Below are positions 15,001 through 27,000 of a DNA stretch of 64,000 nucleotides, one piece after another. Within the stretch, counting starts at the first letter, position 1, and the number at the start of each line of letters is the position of its first letter. The notes under the pieces were generated by a model. That model ran no database searches. It had not been told where the DNA came from and saw nothing but the letters and a program-made list of their open reading frames with translations. Origin of the DNA: Lentzea alba (GTDB taxonomy: Bacteria > Actinomycetota > Actinomycetes > Mycobacteriales > Pseudonocardiaceae); NCBI RefSeq assembly GCF_011067745.1, contig NZ_JAAMPJ010000010.1, positions 1 to 64,000 on the forward strand, written 5' to 3'. The position numbers were made by a program, and so were the translations under genes.

Positions 15001-18000
15001 TGCTCAACGACCTCCGCCCGTTCCACAAGGCGGTCGAGCGCAACCAGTCCGAAGCACTGGCGCTGCTCGTCTGCAACGTCGGCGACATCGACGCGCCCGG
15101 TGGGGCCGCGCACGACCTCCAGCACGCCCTGGGACAGTTCGGCCGGCGGCAGCCCGTGGTCGCGGCCACCAGGCCGATGGGCACGACGTCCGATCCGCGC
15201 GCCGGCACCTGGGGCACCTACGTCACCGACGGCGGCAAGTGGCGGGTCATGTCGTCCGGGATGGCGCAGGTGCTGGGCCAGGACCCGCAGGGCGGACGCC
15301 GCGCCTTCGACCCGGACGGGGTCGAGTCGATCCCGCTGGTCCGCGACGGGCGCACGATCGGCGTGTCGTTCCGCGCGCCCGGCCCGGAGCGTGTCGACGC
15401 GACCGACTGGGTGGACTCCGGTGCCCACGTCGCCGACGGTGCGCCGTTGCCGGATCGCACGCTCTTCGTCGACGCTGATCCCTCGGGCGATGGCCGGTTC
15501 GTGGTGCACACGCCGGACGGTCCCCTGGCGGTCGACGGCAGCACGCTCGGCCGGGTGGCGGCGAGCACGCAGGTGTTCCGCGACGCGATGGCGCACGAAC
15601 GGCCGGAGGCGCTGGCGCTGCTCACGTCGGGAACCGAAGGCACGACGCGATCGCACACCGATCCCGCCGGCGACTTCGCGGCCAAGATGCAGCAGGAGTT
15701 CGGCACCACGACGCCGGTGTTCGCACCGAAGGACGGCGCCGAGATCGTGGACAGCGGCGGGCGCTCGGAGCTCAGCGCCGACGGCGGCTGGACCCTGCAC
15801 AGTCCCGCGGGGCCGATGGTGTCCGGAGTGGACGGTGCCGGTCTGCGGCGGCTGGTGCACGCGGACGACGTGCGGGCCACGCCGCTGCACCACGGCGGTC
15901 GTCAGGTGGGTGTGTCCTTCCACGACGAGTCCGCGCACCGGGGCCTGTCCCAGTGGATCGAGCAGAACGGCCCGCAGCATCCTGACGTCCCGCGGTCGGA
16001 GGACTCGTTCGTCATCGCCGCCGACGCGACGCCGGACGCGGTGCAGGTGCGTCTGCACGACGGAACCACGCTGCGGCTCGGCGGCGAGGAGTTCGCGGAT
16101 CTGGTGGCGACCACCCGGACGTTCACCGACGCGATGTCGGATCCGGCACGAGCCGGGGACGTCACCGGGTTCACCATGTTCACCTCCGGTGCCGGTGCCG
16201 GTCTCGCGGGCGACTTCCAGGCCGCGCTCGCCGGCGTGCACGGCCACCTGCAGCCCGTCACCGCGCCGACCGAGTCGCTCCGGCACGGCGGTGGCGAGTG
16301 GCGTTCGTTCCCCGAAGGCCCGCTGGAGCCGATGCGGGGCTTCGACCCGGTCAGCGGGACGCACGGCTGGTTCTCGCCCAACACGGTCGACGCCGTTCCG
16401 CTGGAGGTCGACGGTCGCGTCGTCGGCATGTCGTTCCACCCCGAGCCGCGCCTGGCCCAGGACTGGGCCGAGGGTTCGGGCAAGGACGTCACCCAGCGCA
16501 CGCCCCGCGCGAACGCCGATGTCGAAGGCGCACAGCACATCGACGACGCGCCGTCCAGGCCGTCGCCGTGGACGGACCGGACGTTCTTCGTCGACACGGC
16601 GGGCAGCGACGGTCGTTTCCTGGTCACCTCGGACGGGTCGCACCGGTACGTCGAGGCTGACGACTTCGCCCGGCTGGTCGCCCATTCGGAGATGTTCCAG
16701 CGCGCTGTGACCGACGGGCACGCCGACTCGGTGACCCTGCTCGTGTCCGACGCGGGGCACGGCCCGACGGCCGAGTCGTTCCAGCGGACGCTGGCCGACG
16801 AGTTCGGCTTCGACGGACAGGTGCACGCGCCGACCTCGGAGCTGGAACTGCGGACCTCCGGCGAGCATGGGGAAGACGGCACCGTCCTGCACGATGACGG
16901 CGACTGGCGCACCCTGCCCGAGCCGGAGGGAGTGGCTGTCCGGACGGAAGGCGCGTTCTTCGACGCACCGCGCGGAGACACGCGGCCTGCCCCGCGTCCG
17001 GGTGACGGCGCGGGTCCGTCCCACGCGGCGGAGACGCCGGCCAAGCGGCCACGGGAGGAGTCGGGTTCCGGCTCGCCGGTGCCGGGCGACGAGCAGTCGG
17101 CCAAGCGGACGCGGTTCGAGGACGTCGTCCTGCACGGCCCGGAAGTGTCGGTGGCGTCCCTGGACGAGGCGCGGGTCGTGCACAACGCGGCGTTCGACGA
17201 GCTGGCACCGGGTCCCGTGCGGCTGCCGTCCAAACAGGACTACCTCGACCTGATCGCCACCGGCATCGACGAGCGGAAGCCGGTCTCGTTCGTGGTCACG
17301 GCGATCGTCGGCCAGAACACCCTGCACGAGCTGCCCGCCGTGCTGGACGGCATGCTCGCCGGTGCGCGGGACGCCGAGGGCAAGGTCGCGTTCGTCTTCG
17401 GCGTGAACGTGAAGGCGGGCGGCGAGGCTGATCTGGCCCGGGCGCTGGAGCAGGCGGCGCCGATCGTGCGGTCGCGTACCGAGCCGGTCGCGTTGGTGCC
17501 GTTGGTGTGGGATGGCAAGAAGTTCCCGTATGGCGACATGCGCAACCAGACGATCGACAGCCCGGCCGGCAAGTGGGCGATCGGGGCGATGGTCGCCAAG
17601 GGCACGCACCCGTACCTGGCGGCGCAGGACTTCGACGCCGGCTCGCGCGCGGTGCCCTCAGGCGATCACGTGTTCACGCACGTCGCCGGCCTGCTGCGGA
17701 TGGGTCAACTGGGGGAGCGCGTCGATCCCGGCCGGCCGTTGATGATCAGCGGTGGTTACCGGATCAGTGATCCGGCGCAGTTGGTCCGCGACACCCTGGG
17801 CCGGATCGACAAGAGCGAGGCGAAGGCCAAGCAGGAACTGGCCGAGCTGACCCAGAAGGGTGCTACGGCCAAGGACATCACGGCGAAGAAGAACGAGATC
17901 GCGGCGCTGGGCAAAGCGCGGACCAAGGTGAACAAGCCCGGGTTCGCGGACGAGTTCGCGCAGTTGATCGACGAGGACATGCGGGCGCGTGACCGCCAGG

Positions 18001-21000
18001 TCGGTACGCACCCGTTGCTGCCGTACACGCCGGAACCGAACCTGTTCATCGACGGTCTGGCGTTCGTGGCCGACGACACCGTCCGCTTCGGCCACGGTGC
18101 CGCCGAGTACACCAACCTCGGCAGGAACATCAACAAGCTGTACGCCGAGGAGCTCACCCGGATCCACGGCGAGGAGTTCCAGCGGCCCAGCGCCGACCCG
18201 GACCACCGGGCCGAGGTCGTCGAGCGGGCGCGGGTGGACGCGCTGAACAACCGGCATCCGTTGCGGGGTGAGGCTTTCACGACCGACTTCACCAACGGCG
18301 CGATCGAGACCGACCTGTCGCGGCTGGCGGCGGGCTGGGCGACGGACGGCAAGCTGCCGCAGTCGCACCTGGACCTCACGACGGTGGTGAACCGGTTCTT
18401 CGGAGCTGCGGACCCGAAGGACGACAAGGCCACCAAGAAGGACACGAGCCTGGCCACGTACCGCAAGGACTTCCCGAAGAAGTCCCACGTGGAGCGTGAA
18501 CCGCAGACCGCCCGCAGCGGCCCGTGGCAGTGGCGGGCGTCCGGTCCGGACCTGGTTCATCTCGGCGTCCAGGACCACAACACCCTGAACCGGGCGATCT
18601 CCGCGCCGCTGTCGGGTGTGCTGGCCGATCTGACGGCGGGCGTGGCGAGCGAGCACAAGACCGTCGCGGCGCACCACCTGGCCACCTCGGATCTCACCAC
18701 CACCCTGACCAGGGCTTTCGGGTCGATCAAGCACCAGGTCCTGCCGATCGCCCCGTCGCCTGCGCCCGGCAGTCTCTACCGCGCGGTGGACGCGGCCAAC
18801 GCTGACCGGTTGCGGGCCAAGGTGCTCGACGTGGCGGCGGCTGGTGCCCCGAAGAAGCTCGTGGACAGCGTCGTGTCGTTCGTTCAGAGCCATCCGATCG
18901 TGGACTACGGGCATCTGGTCAACTCGTTGGTCCAGCACCACACCCGCGCCGCCGGCCCGAACCTGACCGAGAACACCAGGGCCGGCCACGCCGACGAGCT
19001 GGCCGCGCGGTTCATCGCGACCGAGCTCAAGAACGACGTCGTGATCCACCACCCGGATGGCACGACCACCGTGCACGAGCCGTTCACGGGTAAGGGCGGG
19101 CGAAAGCCGGTCCACATCACGCACCACGTCGACGAGGACGGCCGTCACACCTTCGAACCCGGCGGTCCGGCGCGCACGCGTCCGGCGCCGCTCGACGACG
19201 CGGACCCAGGGCCTTCGCGCACGGTGTTCGACGACGAGTCGTGGCGGCACAGCACGGCCGAGACCGCGGACTGGTTCGCTCCGCGGCCGGATGCGGTGAC
19301 GCCCGATCAGTGGGCGTCTCGACGCGACGACGCTCACGTCCGCACGGTCGACACCGAGGTCGCCGACGTCACCACCGACAGCACGCCGAGCGACGTGCAC
19401 GCCTTCACCGGCGTGGTGCGCTACGACGTGCGCCGCATCGAGGCCGCGCCCGGCCAGTGGGTGCGCGACTTCACCGTCAGGGTCCACCTCCGGCCCGGCG
19501 CGGGGGTCGACCCGGCCGCGTTGTCCGCCGTGCGCGACAACGCCCGCGCCGGTGTCGACGCGCTGTTCAACGGCGGGCACCGGTTGCCGGGCGGCGACCA
19601 GTTCCACGTGTCGCTGGAGTTCGTCGACAACCCCCGCGCGGCGCACACGACGATCGAGGTCGGCGACCACCCCGTCGACCAGACCCACTGGCGGTCCGAC
19701 GCCGAACCGGCCGTGCTCGCCCACGAGACGTTGCACTACCTGGGCGTACCGGACGAGTACCGCGACGCGTCGCGGGTCTTCCTCGCCAAGGACAGCCGGT
19801 CCGGGGTCGTGCCGGACTCGCAGGGTGTGATGGGCACGGGCGTGCTGCGGCCCGACCCCCGGTTGCGGCCCCGGCACCTGTGGATGGTCGAGCGCGTCGC
19901 CGACAGCCAGGTCGCTGTGCCGGACACCCCTCTGCACAGCCGTTCGCCGCAGTCGGGTCCCGCGCGGCCGGACTCCGGTCTCGGCGGTGTGGACCAGGAC
20001 GTGCGTCCCGCGCCCGGTGACGACGCGCGGCCCGCCAAGCGGGCGCGGTTCGGCGACGGGGACCTGGAGTCCGCTGTCGGTGGCGGATGGGGCGGCAGGC
20101 GAGCGCGGACCGGCAGCCGGCCGATGGACGACGTCGTGGCACCGCGTCGGGAGGAACCGCCTGTCTCGCAAGAGGTTCAGCCGGGTAAGCGGGCGCGGGA
20201 CGATGACGCGGAGCCCAGCCGGGGCGAGCCGTCCATCTCGCAGGAGGCTCAGCCGGGCAAGCGGGCGCGAGACGACGTTGCGGAGCCCAACCGGGATGAG
20301 CCGTCCACCTCGCACGAGGCGCAACCGAGCAAGCGGGCGCGAGACGATGACGCGGAGCCCAGCCGGGGCGAGCCGTCCACCTCGCACGAGGCGCAACCGA
20401 GCAAGCGGGCGCGGCACGACGACTTCGTCTTCGAGGGACCGCAGGTGTCGGTCGCGTCGTTGGACGAGGCAAGCATCGTGCACAACTCGGCGTTCGACGA
20501 GTTGGCGCAGGGGCCGGTGCGGATGCCGACCAAGACGGACTACCTCCAGCACCTGGCCGCCAGCGTGGAGGGGAACAAGCCGGTTTCGTTCGTGGTCACC
20601 GCGATCCTCGGCCACGCCGCTCTGCGGACCCTGCCCGCGGTGCTGGACGGCATGATGGCCGGCGCGAGGGACGTCGACGGCAAGGTGGCGTTCGTCTTCG
20701 GCGTGAACGTCAAGGCGGGCGGCGAAGCCGATCTGGCCCGGTCGATGGAGCAGGCCGCGTCGGTCGCGCACTCGCGCCCTGAGCCGATCGCGTTGGTGCC
20801 GTTGGTGTGGAGCGGCAAGAAGTTCCCGTACGGGGACATGCGCAACCAGACGATCGACAGCCCGGCCGGTCGGTACGCGGTCGGCGCGCTGGCGGCCAAG
20901 GGCACGCACCCCTACCTGGCCGTCCAGGACTTCGACGAGGGCTCGCGCGCCGTGCCGTCCGGCGACCACGTGTTCACCCACGTCGCCGGCCTGCTGCGGA

Positions 21001-24000
21001 TGGGCGATCCGGCGGAGGGCATCAACCCCGGCCGGCCGTTGATGATCAGTGGTGGCTACCGGATCAGCGATTCGGCGCAGTTGGTGCACGACACCAACGT
21101 GCGGATCGACAAGGACGAGGCCAAGGCCAAGCAGGAGCTGGCCGAGTTGCGGGAGAAGGGCGCGCCCGCCAAGGACATCGCGGCGAAGCGCAAGGAGCTT
21201 GCGGCGTTGGAGAAGGCGCGGGCCAAGGTGAGGGAGCCCGGGTTCGCGGACGAGTTCGCGCAGTTGATCGACGAGGACATGCGGGCGCGTGATCGTCAGG
21301 TCGGTGCGCACCCGTTGCTGCCGTACACGCCGGAACCGAACCTGTTCGTGGACGCCGTCGCGGTGATGGCCGATCCCGGCGTCCGGTTCGGACAGGGCAT
21401 GGCCGAGTACACCAACCTGGGCAAGACGATCAACAAGCTGTACGCCGAGGAGCTGACCCAGCTTCACGGTGCGGAGCTCAGGCAGTCGCGCGACCGCCAG
21501 ATGGTGGTCGAGCGGGCGCGGGTGGACGCGCTGAACAACCGGCATCCGTTGCGTGGTGAGGCTTTCACGACCGACTTCGTCAACGGCGCGATCGAGACCG
21601 ACCTGTCGCGGCTGGCGGCGGGCTGGGCGACGGACGGCAAGCTGCCGCAGTCGCACCTGGACCTGACGACGGTGGTGAACCGGTTCTTCGGTGGCGAGAC
21701 CTCGCAGGCGGACAAGGCGGCCAAGAAGGACACGAGCCTGTCGGAGTACCGCAAGGGTTTCCCGAAGAAGTCCCACGCGGAGCGCGAACCGCAAGGCGTC
21801 AACCGCAAGTGGCCCGTGCCTGCTTCGGACGTGCGTCAGCTCGGCGGTCAGGACCACAACACGCTCAACCGGGCGATCTCCGCGCCGCTGGCCGGAGAGT
21901 TCGCATCCCTCACGGCGGGCGTGCCGAGCGGGCACAAGGTCATCGCTGCTCACCACCTGGCCACTTCGGACATCAACACCGCCACGGCCAGGGCGATCGG
22001 GTCGCTCAAGAACGAGGTGCTGCCGACCGCGCCGCCGCCCGCACAGGGCAGCCTGTACCGCGCCGCGGCCCCGGCGAACGCTGATCAGTTGCGCACGCGG
22101 GTCTTCGACGTCGCCACCGGCGCTCAGCCCAAGATGACCGGCGTGCTCGGCGCGTTCGTCCAGAGCCACCCGATCGAGCACCACGGCCACCTGGTCAACG
22201 CACTGATCCAGCACCGAACGCGCATCACCGACGCCGACCCGCGCGAGAACACCAGGGCCGGCAACGCCGACGACCTGGCCGCGCGGTTGATCGCGACCGA
22301 GCTCAAGAACGACGTCGTGATCCACCACCCGGACGGCTCGACTACCGTGCACCCGCCGTTCACGGGCAAGAGCGGGCGCAAGCCGGTCCACATCACGCAC
22401 CACGTCGACGTGGACGGCCGCCACACCTACGAACCCGGCGGGCCCGCGCGCACGCGGCCCGCACCGTCCCGTTCGGACGTGGAGGGCGTTCTCCACGGCG
22501 GCGAGTGGCAGGCGCCTCTGCACATGCCGGTGGCTCAGCACGTTTCCGTGACGTCGCTCGGCGGCGTGCGGGCCGACGTGCCGCTGTCCGGGCTCGACAC
22601 CGAGACCGGGCGGGCGGTGAGCTTCCGGACGTCCGAGGTGCAGATCAACCCGTTGCGGGACAACAACAACCGCGTCGTCGGCGCCACCTTCTGGCAGGAC
22701 GGCGAGGCCGTTCGCGACGAGAACTGGGTGAACAGCCGGCGGGCCCAGATGTGGCCTGCGAACACGTTCTTCGTGTCCGGGCCCAGCAATGCCCAGGCGG
22801 TGGGCATGTGGCTGGGGGACGGCCGGATGGTGTCGGTCGACGGCGCCGGTCTCGCCCGGGTGCTGAACGACGTCGAGTTCTTCCGGTCGGCGGTGGACGC
22901 GAACCGGCCGCCGACGTTCGGTCTGCTGATGTCCGAAGCATCCGCTGTGGACGGTCTGGGCGGCCTGGCGGCGGAGTTCCAGGCCACGCTGGCGACCGAC
23001 TTCGGCTACCGGCAGTCCGCGATCGGCCCGTCGCAGCTGATGGACCGGGCCGCGCTGGACGGCTTCGCCACGCACGACGGCGGTCCCTGGCGCGAGCTCA
23101 ACGTCAGCCCGGTGGTGCACGACGTCGTGCTGTCGGGCCGCGACCTGCGTGGCGCGCTGGTCTCGTTCCGCACCTCGCAGGTCGACTTGACGCCGATCGA
23201 GTACCGCGGATCGGTTATCGGCGCGGTGTTCCTCGACGGACCGCTGCGCGGCCACGACGTGCGGTGGGGAAGTCGCGAACAGGCCGACTACGCCCTGCTC
23301 AAGCGCGCCGCGGACGACCCGCGCGGTCCCGGCGGCCCGGACGTCGTGCCCACCCCGTGGCCGAAGAACACCTTCTACATCGCCACGCACGGCTCGCCGC
23401 AACAGAATGCCGACGTGCACCTGGTCGACGGCACCGCGCTGCACGTCGACGGCGCCACCCTCGCCCGCCTGCTCGGCGACTTCACGTTCTTCCACAGGGC
23501 GATGGAACGCAACCAGGCCGACGCGCTCACGATGATCATCTGCTTCGCGGCGCAGGTGGCCGGGTCCGGTGGTCTCGCGCACGACTTCCAGTCGACGCTG
23601 TCGTGGCAGTTCGGCTACCCGCAACCCGTGCACGCGACCACGGACGTGGTCGGCACCGCCGTCTACGAGGACGGGACCTCGGGCACGATCGTGGAGAACG
23701 GTGGCGTGTGGCGCCGGTTCCCCGCCGATCGGGTGGAACCCAGCGGTCTGGCCACCGACCCGTTCGGTTCCAGCGGTCTGCCGGCCGATCCGTTCGGTTC
23801 CCCAGACGCGTTCGACTCTGCACGGCTTCCTGAGTCCGACGACCTCTTCGCCCCGGCGGGGCTGCCGGACCTGGATGATCTGCTGGGGCCGCAGAGCCCG
23901 CGCGACCTCGACAACGCGGCGAATCTGCCTGAGCTGGACGATCTCTTCGACCAGGTGGGCGCGCTTGGGCTCGACGACCCGGTGCGTGGCGCGGGTGACC

Positions 24001-27000
24001 GTTCTGATGGGTTGAACCTGCCGGATGAGGATGATCTGTTCGGTGGGGCGCCGGTTCGTGGCGCGGGTGACCGTTCCGACGGGTTGAACCTGCCTGACGA
24101 GGACGACCTCTTCCACACGACCCGCGACGAGTCCTCGCTGCCGCTCTCCGGCGACACCGGCCTCGACAGCGGACAACACCTGCACAGCCGCTCCGGCCCC
24201 GACGTGAGTCCTGCCCACAGTGGCGAGACGCGGAGTCTCTCGCTTGCCCCCACCCCGCAGCACGTCACCGTGGGCTCGCTCGGCGGCGTGATCGCGGACG
24301 TCCCGTTGTCCGGCTTCGACACCGCGACCGGGCGGCCGGTCGGTTTCCACACGGCCGACGTGCAGATCAGCCCGCTCGTGAGCGGCAGCCGGATCGTGGG
24401 TGCGACCTTCTGGCAGGGCGGCGAGGCCGTTCGCGACGAGAACTGGGTGAACAGCCAGCGGGCGCAGTCGTGGCCGGCGAACACGTTCTTCGTGTCCGGG
24501 CCCAGCAACGCCCAGGCGGTGGGCATGTGGCTGGCGGACGGCCGGATGGTGTCGGTCGACGGCCCCAACCTCGCCCGCATGCTGAACGACGTCCAGTTCT
24601 TCCGGTCGGCGGTGGACGTCAACCAGCCGCCGACGTTCGGTCTGCTGATGTCGGAAGCGTCCGCTGTGGACGGTCCGGGTGGGCTGGCCGCGGAGTTCCA
24701 GGCGACGCTGGCCAACGAGTTCGGTTACCGGCAGTCCGCGATCGGCCCGTCGCAGCCGATGGACCGCGCCGCGCTGGACGGTTTCGCCGCGCACGACGGC
24801 GGTCCCTGGCGGGAGCTCCACGTCCGGCCGGTGATCAACGACATCATGCTGGGGGGTATCGACAGAACCGGCGCGCCCGTCACGTTCCGCTCCTCTGAGG
24901 TCCTCGTCACGCCGATGGCGCATCGCGGATCGGTCATCGGCGCGATCTTCCTGGAGGGACGCGAACGGAACTTCCAGCTCAAGTGGGGAAGCCGCGACAA
25001 GGACGAGTACGCCCTCCTCGACCGCGCCGCCGACGACCCGCGCGGCCCCGGCGACCCGGACGCCGTGCCCACCCCGTGGCCGCAGAACTCCTTCTACGTC
25101 ACCACGCACGGCACGCCGCAGCGAACCGCCACGGTGAACCTGGTCGACGGCAACCTGGTGCACATCGACGGCGACTCCTTCGCCCGCCTGGTGGGCGACC
25201 TCGCGTTCTTCCACACCGCGATGGCGCGCAACCAGGCGGAAGCGCTCGCGCTGCTGGTCTGCTACTCGGCTCTGGACGACGGCCCCGGCGGTCTCGCGCA
25301 CGACTTCCAGGCGACGATGTCGTGGCAGTTCGGCTACTCGCAGCCGGTTCACGGGGCGACGGAGGAGGTCGTCGCGCATCTGCGCGAGGAGGGGACGTCC
25401 GGCACGAGCGTGGCCAGGGGCGGCGTGTGGCGCCAGTTCCCCATCCGCACCCCGCGTCCGGGTGCACTGCCCGCCGACCCGTTCGGCTCCGAGGGTCTGC
25501 GCGACTCCGACGACCACGCCGGGCTTCCCGATTCCGACGACCTCTTCGATCCGGCGGGTCTGGTGGATCTGGATGATCTGCTGGGGCCTGAGGGTGGCGA
25601 CGTCCGGCGGCAGGTGGACGACGACGCCGATCCGGGGCGGCTTCCCGATCTGGACGACCTCATCGGACGGGTGGATGGGCTTGATCTCGATCGCCGGGCG
25701 GGTTCGGAGGACGCTGCCGATCCGGTGAACCTGCCGGACGAGGACGACCTGTTCGGTTCGGTGAGTCCTCGACGTGCTGGTGACGACTTCGATCCGGTGA
25801 ACCTGCCGGATGGGGACGATCTGTTCGGCGGGGCGCCTGTCCGGGACGCGGGTGACCGTTCGGACGGGCTGAACCTCCCCGACGAGGACGACCTCTTCGC
25901 CTCCTTCGGCAACCACACCTGGCTGTCGCACTCCGGCGGCGCCGGTCTCGACGGCGGACAGCGGCTCGCGCTCGGCCACCCGGCCGCACCGGAACTGGGC
26001 GCCCGGTTCGACACCGCCCTCGCACAGGCGGAACCGGTGCGACTGACCGGCGCCGACCTGCTCGCGGTGCCTGGCAACGGCGACCTCGCCCGCACGTTGC
26101 ACGCGACGTTCCAGGAGTCCGCGTTGCTCGACGGTGCGGACTCCAGCCGTGGCCGGTCCACCGGAGCGCGGACCGCACCATCCACTTCGGACAGCACGCG
26201 GACACCCGACGCGCACGGCCCCGTGTTCGATCGCTCCGGTACCTGGACGCCGGCGGACGTGCGGCTCGCCGGAGAGCGCCCGGTCGTCCGGCGGCCCGCG
26301 CTCAACCCCGCCGACGTGCTGTCGACGCCGCTGGAGCACAACGGCCGGACGATCGGCGTGTCGTTCCAGACCGGGGAGGGCCTCGTCCAGGCCAAGGCCT
26401 GGGCGCGGGGTGACGGCAAGGACATCTCGGAACTGCTCGATCGCGGTGTGATCAGCGAGGCCACCGCCGGGAGCCGGCGTCGCCGGGTGAGTTCTCCGTG
26501 GTCCGACAACGTGTTCTACGTGCACGGTCCCGGCACGCGGGACCGCATGGAACTGACCCTGAGCGACGGTCGTGGCGTCAGCGTGGACGGTGCTCGCCTT
26601 GCCGTGGTGCTGCACGAGTCCGAGACGTTCCGCCGGGCGATCGTCCCCGGTGGGCGCCTCGGCCAGGAGATCGTGCTGCTCGCGTCCCACACCGGCGCAC
26701 GCCGTTCCGAGGGACTGGCACACGACTTCCAGCGGGCGATGGCGGACTTCTTCGACTTCGACCGCCCGGTGCTGGCACCGAGCCATGGCCTGGAACTGGT
26801 GCACACCAGCGCCAGCCGGTACAGCGGAACGGCCGTGCACGACGGCGGAGCCTGGCGTGTCTACCCGGACGTCGGCGTCGTGGCGACGGGACGCACACCT
26901 GGCGGGCAACGGGTCTGGTTCCGCAGGGACGCTCTCACCACGACGGAGCTGACCCGTGGCGACGCCGTCGTCGGCCTGACCTTCCGCAGCGAGGCCGATC

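Noticed and set aside
22536-25446. Possible assembly duplication of R8-R11
   Set aside because: The copies differ at many positions, including synonymous and residue changes, so they are real paralogues, not a duplicated read block.
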